A stretch of DNA of 64,000 nt from Lutimonas zeaxanthinifaciens. GTDB taxonomy: Bacteria > Bacteroidota > Bacteroidia > Flavobacteriales > Flavobacteriaceae. The notes below the pieces were generated by a model. That model was not told the origin of the DNA, made no database searches, and saw nothing but the letters and a program-made list of their open reading frames with translations. The stretch is taken from positions 682,001 to 746,000 of the forward strand of contig NZ_CP129964.1 of NCBI RefSeq assembly GCF_030503675.1, written 5' to 3'. Shown one piece after another: positions 10,263-18,864 of the stretch. Numbering within the stretch: the stretch's first letter is position 1; each line of letters starts with the position of its first letter. The position numbers and the translations under genes are program-made.

Positions 10263-10296
10263 ATAAAAAAAAGAGTATTTGTTGCCAAATACTCTT
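10263..10296 (-). terminator. Rho-independent terminator after the ferredoxin gene
   Basis: AAGAGTATTTG (10271-10281) and CAAATACTCTT (10286-10296) form an 11-bp stem with a TTGC loop. A run of Ts follows on the minus strand. It ends the ferredoxin transcript, so nifJ should have its own promoter in 10085-10262. The best candidate there is TAATTTTA on the minus strand, an imperfect -7 match. Confidence 0.8.
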
Positions 10297-10320
10297 TTGA
10301 AATTGTTTTGTGAAAATTAA

Positions 10321-10671
10321 TTATTCACCGTGAAGCCAAGCTTTTTTCTCTAATAATGCCTCTTCAGTTTCAACATTATCTTCATCAGGTACACAACAAT
10401 CTACAGGGCATACCGAAGCACATTGAGGTTCTTCGTGAAATCCTTTACATTCTGTACATTTATCAGTTACAATAAAATAGAATTCATCGCTTATTGCTTC
10501 ATTTTCCGCATCGGCATCCACTGTTCTGCCGTCTGGAGTGGTAACTTCTCCACTAAGTGAAGTTTCATCAGAGTAAGACCATTCACTATCCGGTTCGTAT
10601 ATCGCGTTATTTGGACATTCCGCCACACAAGCATCACAATTGATACATTCGTCTGTTATAATTATAGCCAT
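10321..10671 (-). CDS. 2[4Fe-4S] ferredoxin (Alvin type, acidic)
   Basis: The 116-residue product begins MAIIITDECINCDACVAECP, a classic CxxCxxCxxxCP cluster motif. A second motif is CTEC-x8-CASVCP, where the eight-residue insert between the second and third cysteines is the mark of Alvin-type (Chromatium-type) ferredoxins with low-potential clusters. An acidic stretch of about 45 residues separates the two motifs, longer than usual. The gene sits between nifJ and korAB, which both make reduced ferredoxin, and a complex I without an NADH module is nearby. It is therefore the obvious candidate carrier linking them; that link is inference. Confidence 0.9.
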   Translation of the reverse strand: MAIIITDECINCDACVAECPNNAIYEPDSEWSYSDETSLSGEVTTPDGRTVDADAENEAISDEFYFIVTDKCTECKGFHEEPQCASVCPVDCCVPDEDNVETEEALLEKKAWLHGE

Positions 10672-10696
10672 TTTTATTTGTTTTAAAATTCTTCAA

Positions 10697-10704
10697 CAAA
10701 GTTA
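10697..10704 (-). promoter_or_regulatory. -7 box of the ferredoxin promoter
   Basis: On the minus strand this is TAACTTTG, matching TAnnTTTG, about 25 bases before the ferredoxin ATG. No good -33 TTG is present at the right spacing. The intergenic region 10672-10901 is shared with the divergent korA gene, for which no clean promoter was found. Confidence 0.4.
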
Positions 10705-10901
10705 AAGAATAAAAATTTGATAAATTTCAGCCAGTTTGAAATTTAGAATTATTCCAAATAAGAGAGTATCAGGTCTTTAATTGTAATAAAAATTACAGAT
10801 TGATAAATGTCATGTTCTTATTAAAATGAGCTTCCTACTTTTAGCTGCCAAAAGAGTAGGGTAATCTAAATTTTATTAAATTTATAAAAAATATACAGAG
10901 G

Positions 10902-12767
10902 ATGACTGTTAATAAAATTCAAACCGCTGAGCAAGAGGTAGAATCACTTAGTGCTGTGGTAATAAGATTTGTAGGGGATTCAGGAGATGGAATGCAATTG
11001 ACTGGAACTCAATTTACTGATACTTCTGCTATGTTTGGTAATGACGTAGCGACTTTCCCAAACTACCCTGCTGAAATCAGGGCCCCCCAGGGAAGTTTAT
11101 ATGGAGTTTCAGGTTATCAGGTTCATATTGGGAGCATTGAGGTAAGTACCCCCGGGGATGACCTTGATTTGTTGGTGGCCATGAATCCGGCAGGACTTAA
11201 AACCAACCTTCACGCCTTGAAGCCGGGCCATACATTAATAATCGACGTAGACTCTTTTTCAAAGAAGAATTTGCAAAAAGCAGAATATGAAACTAATCCT
11301 CTTGAAGATGGCTCTCTTGAAAATTATCGTGTCATAGAGGTTTCTATGACTTCGATGACCAAAGAGGCGCTCAAGGATATGGGTCTTGATAATAAGAGTA
11401 TCACCAGAAGTAAAAATATGTTTGCTCTGGGAATGGTCTACTGGATGTATGACCGGGATATGAATCATACGCTGAATTTTTTCGACCAGAAATTCAAGTA
11501 TAAGCCCGAAATTGCCCAAGCGAATGCAAAAGTCCTAAAAGCAGGTTATTATTATGCGGAGACACTGGAACTGATACCAAATGCTTACAAGATAATGCCC
11601 TCGGAAATGCCTAAGGGTACGTATAGAATTCTGAATGGTAATACGGCTACAGCCTGGGGTTTCCTGGCGGCTGCCGAGAAATCAGGACTCGAATTATTTT
11701 TAGGCTCTTATCCGATTACTCCTGCCACTGATATTTTACATGAATTGGTAAAACACAAGAATTTTGGGGTTAAAGCTTTTCAGGCAGAGGATGAAATAGC
11801 AGGTGTCACCTCGGCTATAGGGGCATCATTTGCAGGTGATCTTGCCATAACAACGACCTCAGGTCCCGGCCTGGCTTTGAAGGGAGAGGCCATTGGCCTG
11901 GCTATGATGACAGAGTTGCCGTTGGTCATTGTCAATGTCCAGCGAGGAGGTCCATCAACAGGTTTGCCAACAAAAACTGAGCAATCGGATTTGTTACAGG
12001 CCCTTTACGGTAGAAATGGTGAGTCACCGGTAATCGTGATTGCAGCCAGTACACCGGCAAATTGTTTTGACTATGCTTTTGAAGCGGCCAAATTGACCTT
12101 GGAGCATATGACTCCGGTTATTTTACTTACCGATGGTTATATTGCCAACGGTTCAGAACCATGGCGCATAAAATCGATCAAGGATATGCCGGAGATCATG
12201 ACACATGTTATTGATGAACGGTCAGAAACCTGGCATCCTTATGATCGCGATAATGATACCCTTTCGAGAAACTGGGCCATTCCGGGAACTCCAGGTCTTG
12301 AGCACCGAGTTGGCGGTTTGGAAAAAGATAAGATCACAGGAAATGTTTCATATGTCCCTGATAATCATGAATATATGACTAATATACGAGCAGAAAAAGT
12401 TAAGCGTGTTGAAAACTATATTCCGGATCTGGAAGCTGAGTATAATGAGGAAGGCGATTTATTGTTGATCGGTTGGGGTGGTACCTATGGCAGTTTACAT
12501 TCGGCCGTTAGAAAACTGGATGCAAAAGGCTATAAGGTCGGACACGCCCATTTTCATTATTTAAATCCTTTTCCAAAGAATACAGCTGAGGTTTTGTCAA
12601 AATTCAAAAAGATTGTTGTTTGTGAACTGAACAAAGGCCAGCTTGCCAAAGTGTTGAAGTCAAGGTTCCCCGAATTTGAATATATCCAGTATAATAAGGT
12701 AATGGGCTTACCATTTTCAGTAACCGATCTGGTTGCAAAATCAAAAAATATAATTAAAGACAATTGA
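10902..12767 (+). CDS. korA: 2-oxoglutarate:ferredoxin oxidoreductase subunit alpha (gamma-alpha fusion)
   Basis: The 621-residue chain fuses the gamma domain (about residues 15-210, GDSGDGMQLTG at the start) to the alpha domain. The alpha domain (from about 230) has YPITPATDILH and the TTSGPGLALKGEAIGLA segment. With KorB it oxidises 2-oxoglutarate (or a related 2-oxoacid) with CoA to the acyl-CoA, reducing ferredoxin. The fused layout and sequence style fit the 2-oxoacid:acceptor oxidoreductases common in Bacteroidota. It is followed one base later by korB. The ATG at 10902 is preceded by a CAGAGG-like ribosome site. The 2-oxoglutarate assignment rests on family resemblance, not on a diagnostic residue. 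Confidence 0.93.
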   Translation: MTVNKIQTAEQEVESLSAVVIRFVGDSGDGMQLTGTQFTDTSAMFGNDVATFPNYPAEIRAPQGSLYGVSGYQVHIGSIEVSTPGDDLDLLVAMNPAGLKTNLHALKPGHTLIIDVDSFSKKNLQKAEYETNPLEDGSLENYRVIEVSMTSMTKEALKDMGLDNKSITRSKNMFALGMVYWMYDRDMNHTLNFFDQKFKYKPEIAQANAKVLKAGYYYAETLELIPNAYKIMPSEMPKGTYRILNGNTATAWGFLAAAEKSGLELFLGSYPITPATDILHELVKHKNFGVKAFQAEDEIAGVTSAIGASFAGDLAITTTSGPGLALKGEAIGLAMMTELPLVIVNVQRGGPSTGLPTKTEQSDLLQALYGRNGESPVIVIAASTPANCFDYAFEAAKLTLEHMTPVILLTDGYIANGSEPWRIKSIKDMPEIMTHVIDERSETWHPYDRDNDTLSRNWAIPGTPGLEHRVGGLEKDKITGNVSYVPDNHEYMTNIRAEKVKRVENYIPDLEAEYNEEGDLLLIGWGGTYGSLHSAVRKLDAKGYKVGHAHFHYLNPFPKNTAEVLSKFKKIVVCELNKGQLAKVLKSRFPEFEYIQYNKVMGLPFSVTDLVAKSKNIIKDN

Positions 12768-12768
12768 T

Positions 12769-13782
12769 ATGCAAGATACTGTAGAAAAAAAATATACTTT
12801 CAAGGATTTTGCCAGTGACCAGGAGGTCAGATGGTGTCCCGGTTGTGACGATTATGTGATTCTTAGATCGATGCAGAAGGCCTTGCCGGATATGGGTGTT
12901 AAAAAAGAAGATGTTGTTTTTATTTCCGGTATAGGTTGCTCTTCAAGGTTTCCTTACTATATTGATTCTTACGGGATGCACAGTATTCACGGGAGAGCAG
13001 CGGCTATTTCAAGTGGTGTGAAACTGGCTAATCCGGATCTAAGTGTCTGGATGATCACCGGAGACGGGGATAGTCTTGCCATTGGGGGGAATCATTTTAT
13101 TCATGTCCTTAGAAGAAACCTAAACCTCAATATTATCTTGTTTAACAATGAGATATATGGATTGACCAAAGGACAATTTTCTCCAACATCCCTAATAGGT
13201 CAAAAAACGAAATCCTCACCATATGGAAACACGCAACCGCCTTTTCATCCGGGAGAACTGGCTCTTGGAGCGCAGGCTAGATTTTTTGCGAGATTAGGAG
13301 GTAACAGCCCGAAAGAAATGACAGCTCTTTTTGTAGAAGCTGAGAAATTCAAAGGAACTTCACTTATCGAAATTCTTCAGAATTGTGTTATTTTCAATGA
13401 CGGTTGTTTTACACAGTTTACGGATAAAAAGATTAAAGAAGATAAACAGATTTTCCTTGAACATGGCAAACCGATGATTTTTGGAAAGGAAAGAGATAAA
13501 GGTTTGGTGCTAAACGGATTAAAACTTGAGGTTGTAACGATTGGAGAAAATGGTGTTACTGAAGAAGATATTCTGGTTCACAATGCAAAATGCGAGGATA
13601 ATACGCTTCATCAGATGCTGGTTAAGCTGCAGTATCCGCTTGCCACTGGAATTATTCGCAGTTATGAAGACTCGACTTTCGAAGAGCGGGAAGCCATGCT
13701 GAACGAACAGGTAAAATCAAAATCAGGTTTTTCGAAAGTAGATGAATTATTTTTCTCGGGAGAAACCTATGAAGTTAAATAG
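12769..13782 (+). CDS. korB: 2-oxoglutarate:ferredoxin oxidoreductase subunit beta
   Basis: The 337-residue TPP-binding subunit partners KorA. WCPGCDD near the N-terminus, GIGCSSRFPYY and LQNCVIFND supply the four cysteines expected for one [4Fe-4S] cluster. GDGDSLAIGGNH, starting at about residue 98, is the TPP/Mg motif, completed by NNEIYGLTKGQFSPTS. The start codon is one base past the korA stop, so the two are co-transcribed and probably translationally coupled. A strong terminator follows 15 bases after the stop, which separates korAB from the nuo operon. Confidence 0.95.
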   Translation: MQDTVEKKYTFKDFASDQEVRWCPGCDDYVILRSMQKALPDMGVKKEDVVFISGIGCSSRFPYYIDSYGMHSIHGRAAAISSGVKLANPDLSVWMITGDGDSLAIGGNHFIHVLRRNLNLNIILFNNEIYGLTKGQFSPTSLIGQKTKSSPYGNTQPPFHPGELALGAQARFFARLGGNSPKEMTALFVEAEKFKGTSLIEILQNCVIFNDGCFTQFTDKKIKEDKQIFLEHGKPMIFGKERDKGLVLNGLKLEVVTIGENGVTEEDILVHNAKCEDNTLHQMLVKLQYPLATGIIRSYEDSTFEEREAMLNEQVKSKSGFSKVDELFFSGETYEVK

Positions 13783-13797
13783 GATAAATTATTGTTT

Positions 13798-13828
13798 AAA
13801 GGGTGACAATCGTCATCCTTTTTTTTTA
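13798..13828 (+). terminator. Rho-independent terminator between korB and nuoA
   Basis: AAAGGGTGAC (13798-13807) pairs with GTCATCCTTT (13812-13821) over a four-base loop, with one G-U pair. The stem runs straight into a T-tract. korAB and nuo are therefore separate transcription units despite being adjacent. Confidence 0.85.
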
Positions 13829-13838
13829 AAAGGCAGAA

Positions 13839-13846
13839 TACATTTG
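13839..13846 (+). promoter_or_regulatory. -7 box of the nuo operon promoter
   Basis: TACATTTG matches TAnnTTTG, lies just behind the korB terminator and ends 23 bases before the nuoA ATG. No TTG -33 element was seen upstream, where the T-tract lies. Confidence 0.5.
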
Positions 13847-13869
13847 TGTTCTAATTAAGAAAATCAATT

Positions 13870-14220
13870 ATGGGGTACGAAGCAATCTTAGTATTTTTTA
13901 TTGCCGGGGTCTTTTTAGTGGTTCTGGCGAATTTCTTATCGAATCTGATTTCTCACAAATCAGAGAATCCTGCTAAAAAAGAACCTTATGAATGTGGAAT
14001 TGAAACAATAGGACCTACTTGGGTACAATTCAAGGTAGGGTATTATTTATTCGCAATTCTTTTTTTATTGTTTGATATTGAGATTGCATTTCTGGTGCCT
14101 TGGGCAGTGGTTTTTAAAGAAATAGGAACGGTTGCTTTAATTGAAATAATGGTATTTTTATTTATTTTAGGTTTAGGACTGTTATATGCATACAAAAAAA
14201 GAGCCTTAAAATGGGAGTAG
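13870..14220 (+). CDS. nuoA: NADH-quinone oxidoreductase-type complex I subunit A
   Basis: This 116-residue membrane subunit has three hydrophobic segments. The conserved NuoA loop carries [14 protein letters not shown] and the acidic [14 protein letters not shown] segment. NuoA sits at the junction between the quinone site and the membrane arm. It opens an eleven-gene nuo operon in the order A-B-C-D-H-I-J-K-L-M-N, and the following nuoB overlaps it by 10 bases. Confidence 0.96.
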   Translation: MGYEAILVFFIAGVFLVVLANFLSNLISHKSENPAKKEPYECGIETIGPTWVQFKVGYYLFAILFLLFDIEIAFLVPWAVVFKEIGTVALIEIMVFLFILGLGLLYAYKKRALKWE

Positions 14221-14810
14221 AAAAGAAGAGATATTTAAGTCAGTTAGAAGCTGAAGGTTTAAAAGAGGTTGTTCCGGATAGTTTTCCGGGAAAAGTAATC
14301 CCGGCAGGAAATGGAGCGAATATTGTAGTTACTACGCTGGATTCTGTTGTGAACTGGGGCCGATCGAATTCCTTGTGGCCCTTATATTTTGGTACGAGTT
14401 GTTGTGCTATAGAAATGATGCAGACAGGAGCTCCGAAACATGATTTTTCGCGTTTTGGCTTTGAAGTAGCAAGACCTTCTGCCAGACAAGCAGATTTGAT
14501 CATCATTGCCGGTACTATTGTAAATAAAATGGGACCGGTATTAAGAAGGCTTTATGACCAAATGGCAGAGCCTAAATATGTGATTGCTATGGGAGCATGT
14601 GCCATTTCAGGTGGACCGTTTTATTATAATTCCTATTCTGTTATTAAAGGTGCGGATCATGTAATTCCGGTGGATGTTTATGTGCCTGGATGCCCACCAA
14701 GGCCCGAATCATTATTGGAAGGGATGATCATGTTACAAGATAAAATAAAGAATGAGAACATGAAGAATAAGATCAATCCTATTGACGGTTTTGATGAAGG
14801 AAATATTTAG
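14211..14810 (+). CDS. nuoB: Complex I subunit B (N2 cluster subunit)
   Basis: The 199-residue product has all the cysteines for the N2 [4Fe-4S] cluster: the adjacent pair in [10 protein letters not shown], one in GACAISGG and one in [10 protein letters not shown]2 is the last cluster before quinone, so it is needed in all complex I types, including those without the NADH module. The start overlaps nuoA by 10 bases, which suggests translational coupling. A C-terminal extension of about 20 Lys/Asn-rich residues follows the core. Confidence 0.97.
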   Translation: MGVEKKRYLSQLEAEGLKEVVPDSFPGKVIPAGNGANIVVTTLDSVVNWGRSNSLWPLYFGTSCCAIEMMQTGAPKHDFSRFGFEVARPSARQADLIIIAGTIVNKMGPVLRRLYDQMAEPKYVIAMGACAISGGPFYYNSYSVIKGADHVIPVDVYVPGCPPRPESLLEGMIMLQDKIKNENMKNKINPIDGFDEGNI

Positions 14811-14830
14811 CATCTAAGCATACAGATACC

Positions 14831-15292
14831 ATGAAAAACGAAGAACTACAAAATATTATTAATGGTTTAGGAGAAAATCTGGAATTCACTGAAGAGGGAT
14901 CGGAATATTTGACCCTGACGGTCCCTAAAGAACAACTTCATGCAGTTTGCAGTAAGCTAAAATCAGAGCCTGAACTAAAATTTGATTATGCTTTTTGTAT
15001 CACAGGAATGGACTGGGGTAAAGAATTAGGTGTTATTTATCACTTGGAATCCACTGAATTTAAACATGCGATGGTTGTAAAAGTGAAGACTGAAGACAGA
15101 GAGAACCCAACACTTGATTCTGTTTCTGATATCTGGAGAACAGCCGAATTTCATGAAATGGAAATCTATGATTTTTTTGGTATAAAATTCAATAATCATC
15201 CAAATTTAAAGCGCCTTTTCTTAACCCCGGAATGGGATGGCTGGCCTTTGAGAAAAGATTATGAAGATGAAACTAATATGATTATTAAATAG
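14831..15292 (+). CDS. nuoC: Complex I subunit C (30 kDa)
   Basis: The 153-residue peripheral-arm subunit carries the family signature near its end: EMEIYDFFGIKFNNHPNLKR then EWDGWPLRKDYE. It is encoded separately from NuoD, unlike the fused NuoCD of E. coli. It packs against NuoD at the quinone-reducing end of the complex. The gene lies 20 bases after nuoB and eight before nuoD. Confidence 0.95.
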   Translation: MKNEELQNIINGLGENLEFTEEGSEYLTLTVPKEQLHAVCSKLKSEPELKFDYAFCITGMDWGKELGVIYHLESTEFKHAMVVKVKTEDRENPTLDSVSDIWRTAEFHEMEIYDFFGIKFNNHPNLKRLFLTPEWDGWPLRKDYEDETNMIIK

Positions 15293-15300
15293 GGATTTAT

Positions 15301-16422
15301 ATGGCCAATCAAGACTTAACAACCAAAATTAAAACGGAAGAATACTTCGTTAATATGGGTCCTCAACACCCTGCAGCTCATGGTGTTTTACGTTTGTTAT
15401 TAACCATTGATGGAGAAATAATCAAAAATGTTGAGCCCGATCTCGGTTATATACATCGTTCTATTGAAAAAATGTGCGAACGAGATAGTTATCAGCAAAT
15501 CGTTCATCTCACAGACAGGATGGATTATTTGTCTTCTCATATCAATAATGAGGCTGTATGCCTGGCGGTAGAAAAAGGACTTGAAATAGAGGTTCCTGAT
15601 CGCGTAAAAGTGATTCGTACTATTATTGGGGAACTTACTCGAATAGCATCTCATTGTTTATGGTGGGGTGTAATGGGAATGGACCTGGGAGCATTAACAA
15701 CCTATTTCTATGCCTTTAGAGATCGCGAGATGATCAACGATATTTTTGAAGAAACCTGTGGTGCCCGGCTAACTATGAATTACAACATTCCTGGCGGACT
15801 CATGTTTGATGTTCATCCAAATTTTGTAAATCGAACCAAAGAATTTATTAAGCATTTTAAAACCAAAATTCCTGAATACGACCGTTTGTTAACAGGAAAT
15901 GTAATTTTCGAGAAAAGAACAAAAGGAGTTGGGATTCTGACAAAAGAGGATGCCATTTCGTTTGGCGTTACGGGCCCGGTTGCCAGAGGTTCCGGTTTTT
16001 CAAGTGATGTGAGAAAGCATCACCCGTACAGCGCCTATGATCGTGTTGAATTTAAGGAGGCTTTATATACAGAAGGAGATACTTACGCGAGATATAAAGT
16101 AAGAATAATGGAAATGTGGGAGTCGATGTCAATTATTGAACAATTGATCGATAATATTCCGGAAGGAGAGATCCAAACAACAACAAAAGCAGTAATTAAA
16201 TTACCAAAAGGTGAATATTACCAGCGAGTTGAAACGGCAAGAGGAGAATTAGGGGTTTATATAAACAGCACCGGAACCAAAAATCCATACAGGCTTAAAT
16301 TTCGTTCACCCGGATTTTCGAATTTATCCGTTTTAAACCATATTTCAAAAGGAAGTAAAATAGCCGATTTAGTGGCCACTATGGCTTCATTTGATTTTGT
16401 AATTCCAGATATAGATCGCTAA
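15301..16422 (+). CDS. nuoD: Complex I subunit D (49 kDa)
   Basis: The 373-residue product begins with the family hallmark [15 protein letters not shown], whose histidines line the quinone site. [13 protein letters not shown] and RHHPYSAYD-like (here [14 protein letters not shown]) segments also match. It is related to the large subunit of NiFe hydrogenases but lacks the metal-binding cysteines, as expected. With NuoB it forms the quinone chamber. It follows nuoC closely in the operon. Confidence 0.96.
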   Translation: MANQDLTTKIKTEEYFVNMGPQHPAAHGVLRLLLTIDGEIIKNVEPDLGYIHRSIEKMCERDSYQQIVHLTDRMDYLSSHINNEAVCLAVEKGLEIEVPDRVKVIRTIIGELTRIASHCLWWGVMGMDLGALTTYFYAFRDREMINDIFEETCGARLTMNYNIPGGLMFDVHPNFVNRTKEFIKHFKTKIPEYDRLLTGNVIFEKRTKGVGILTKEDAISFGVTGPVARGSGFSSDVRKHHPYSAYDRVEFKEALYTEGDTYARYKVRIMEMWESMSIIEQLIDNIPEGEIQTTTKAVIKLPKGEYYQRVETARGELGVYINSTGTKNPYRLKFRSPGFSNLSVLNHISKGSKIADLVATMASFDFVIPDIDR

Positions 16423-16438
16423 TAAGACTAATTTTTTG

Positions 16439-17506
16439 ATGATGAATTTACCATTAAGCATAACAAAAACAATAAGTGATTGGGTTTACTCGATCATGCC
16501 TGAAAGTGCAGCGACGGTTACAATTTGGGTATTAATTGCAGCAGCTTATCTAGCCTTATTTGCAGTGGCAGGTTTGTATTTAGTATTGTTGGAACGCAAA
16601 GTAGCTGCGTGGTTTCAGTTGAGATTGGGGCCAAACAGAGTTGGGCCGGGGGGATTGTTTCAAACCATGGCGGATGCCTTAAAGCTGGTTTCTAAAGAAT
16701 TGACAAGTACTATAAAGGTGGATAAATTTTTATTCAATTTAGCCCCTTATTTTGTCATAGTTTCTGCACTAATTTCAATTAGCGTTTTACCTTTTTCGAG
16801 ACACTTTCAGGCCTTTGATATCAATATCGGGGTGTTCTTTTTATTGGCAGTCTCCTCAATTGGTGTGATAGGAATTTTATTGGGAGGATGGGCCAGTAAC
16901 AACAAATTTGCTTTGATAGGGGCCATGCGAAGCGGATTACAGACTATTAGTTATGAATTGTCGGTAGGCTTGTCCATATTAACAATGGTATTGCTGACAG
17001 GATCTTTGCAATTATCTGAAATTATTGAGGTACAGAGAACCGGTGGCTGGTTGATCGTACAGGGTCATATTCCTGCGATCATCGCCTTTATGATTTTTAT
17101 GATAGCTGGAACGGCAGAAACCAACAGGGCACCTTTTGATTTGGTAGAAGCAGAATCTGAGCTGGGAGCCGGATTTCACACAGAATATTCAGGGATGAAA
17201 TTTGCCTATTTCTTCTTAGCCGAATTCATCAATATGTTTATTATTGCTTCTATAGCTGTCGTATTATTTTTTGGCGGATGGTTATCTCCCTTTGGAATCA
17301 CGGATAATATTGCATGGTTCCCTGAATCTATTTGGTTTTTGATAAAAGTACTGATCATTATCTTTTTAATGATGTGGTTTAGGTGGACTTTTCCAAGATT
17401 GAGGGTAGATCAGTTATTAACCCTGGAGTGGAAGTATTTATTACCGATAAACTTGGTAAATATCGTAATAATGGCAATAGTAATTTGGTTGAATTGGACA
17501 ATTTAA
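16439..17506 (+). CDS. nuoH: Complex I subunit H
   Basis: This membrane subunit of about 355 residues with eight or nine hydrophobic segments forms the heel of the complex, joining quinone site and proton-pumping arm. Diagnostic segments are [20 protein letters not shown] and the loop [21 protein letters not shown], rich in conserved acids. Two ATGs (16439, 16442) follow an in-frame TTG at 16436. The ATG at 16439 is chosen, though any of these gives nearly the same protein. Confidence 0.95.
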   Translation: MMNLPLSITKTISDWVYSIMPESAATVTIWVLIAAAYLALFAVAGLYLVLLERKVAAWFQLRLGPNRVGPGGLFQTMADALKLVSKELTSTIKVDKFLFNLAPYFVIVSALISISVLPFSRHFQAFDINIGVFFLLAVSSIGVIGILLGGWASNNKFALIGAMRSGLQTISYELSVGLSILTMVLLTGSLQLSEIIEVQRTGGWLIVQGHIPAIIAFMIFMIAGTAETNRAPFDLVEAESELGAGFHTEYSGMKFAYFFLAEFINMFIIASIAVVLFFGGWLSPFGITDNIAWFPESIWFLIKVLIIIFLMMWFRWTFPRLRVDQLLTLEWKYLLPINLVNIVIMAIVIWLNWTI

Positions 17507-17526
17507 TAAATGATTAAAGAACGATA

Positions 17527-18003
17527 ATGAGTTACTTTTCAGATATATATCACGGAATTAAAACCTTATTCAAAGGGATGAGTGTTACCGGAGGATATTT
17601 TATTCGTGCTCGAAAGGGCAGTATCACACAACAATATCCGGATAACAGAGATACTTTAAAAATGTTCGATCGGTTTCGAGGAGAGGTTGTAATGCCTCAT
17701 GACGAAAATAATGAACATCATTGTACCGGATGCCAGAAATGTGAAATTGCCTGTCCTAACGGGACAATTGAGATCGTCTGGGACAGACAGGTCGATCCGG
17801 CAACTGGGAAAAAGAAAAAAATGATCGATAAGCATATTTATCATTTATCTATGTGTACCATGTGTGGTTTATGTATCGAAGCTTGCCCAACCGATGCTAT
17901 TGTCTGGGCACAGAATTATGAAAATTCTGTTTATGACAGAAGCGCACTAACTAAAGTATTGAACCAGCCTGGCTCTAAGGTAAAAGCAGGAATAGAAGAT
18001 TAA
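17527..18003 (+). CDS. nuoI: Complex I subunit I (TYKY, two [4Fe-4S])
   Basis: The 158-residue subunit has two ferredoxin motifs, CTGCQKCEIACP and CTMCGLCIEACP, which bind clusters N6a and N6b and pass electrons to N2. In ferredoxin-dependent complex I relatives such as photosynthetic NDH, the equivalent subunit sits where electrons enter, so it is a probable contact for the donor here. The gene lies 20 bases after nuoH. Confidence 0.95.
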   Translation: MSYFSDIYHGIKTLFKGMSVTGGYFIRARKGSITQQYPDNRDTLKMFDRFRGEVVMPHDENNEHHCTGCQKCEIACPNGTIEIVWDRQVDPATGKKKKMIDKHIYHLSMCTMCGLCIEACPTDAIVWAQNYENSVYDRSALTKVLNQPGSKVKAGIED

Positions 18004-18007
18004 TAAT

Positions 18008-18514
18008 ATGGAAAGAATTGTATTTTATCTTATTGCTTTGATCATGATCGTTTTCGCGATTAAAGCGGTTTCAAGTAGAAAAATGCTAAGAGCAGTGATC
18101 TACCTTTTATTCGTATTAATAGGAATCGCAGGTATTTATTTTTTGGTCGACTATGCGTTTATGGCCGCTATTCAATTGGCTGTTTATGCAGGTGGTGTAA
18201 TTGTTTTGATCATTTTCTCTGTATTGCTGGTACACCATATAGAATTAAGACTTGAGGTTTCGAAATTATCTCAACGCGTTTTGGCGGGATTGTTAAGCCT
18301 TTCAGGACTCACCGTGACCCTATATACAATTTTCACATTTGACTTTAATCCGGTTGAAAACACAAACAGCATCGAAGTCTATGATATCGGACATGGCATG
18401 TTGAGTTATAAGGCAGGTGGGTTTATACTCCCTTTTGAAGTAATTAGTGTATTGCTGGTTGCCGTGATGATTGGCGCCATAGTGATTGCAAAAGGTAAAC
18501 GCTTAGAACAATAA
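18008..18514 (+). CDS. nuoJ: Complex I subunit J
   Basis: This 168-residue membrane protein has five predicted hydrophobic segments. AIQLAVYAGGVIVLIIFSVLL is the conserved third-helix region that contains the pi-bulge in known structures, and the C-terminal helix ends VAVMIGAIVIAKGKR. It starts four bases after the nuoI stop. Confidence 0.93.
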   Translation: MERIVFYLIALIMIVFAIKAVSSRKMLRAVIYLLFVLIGIAGIYFLVDYAFMAAIQLAVYAGGVIVLIIFSVLLVHHIELRLEVSKLSQRVLAGLLSLSGLTVTLYTIFTFDFNPVENTNSIEVYDIGHGMLSYKAGGFILPFEVISVLLVAVMIGAIVIAKGKRLEQ

Positions 18515-18526
18515 AATTAGAAACTA

Positions 18527-18844
18527 ATGATACAGGGAATTAGCATATATGAAATCTTAACCTTGACTTCCATACTTTTTTTTATCGGGGTTTACGGATT
18601 TTTAACAAGAAAGAATCTGATCACCATGTTATTGTCAATTGAGTTGATACTGAATGCTTCAGCCATCAATTTTGTTGTGATCAACACCTATTTGTTTCCA
18701 GAAAATCTTCAAGGGGTATTCTTCTCGGTTTTTATAGTTGCAATAGCGGCGGCGGAAACGGCACTTGCGGTTGCGATCGTCATCAACTTGTACAAACTGA
18801 TAACATCAGTTGAAGTCAAGGATACAGAAATAATGAAATTTTGA
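18527..18844 (+). CDS. nuoK: Complex I subunit K
   Basis: The 105-residue protein has three membrane helices. It carries the conserved buried glutamates in LLSIELILNASAINF and AAAETALAVAIVINLY, which form part of the proton path. Length and order in the operon are standard. Confidence 0.94.
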   Translation: MIQGISIYEILTLTSILFFIGVYGFLTRKNLITMLLSIELILNASAINFVVINTYLFPENLQGVFFSVFIVAIAAAETALAVAIVINLYKLITSVEVKDTEIMKF

Positions 18845-18864
18845 ATCAGTGAAATAATCTAATT

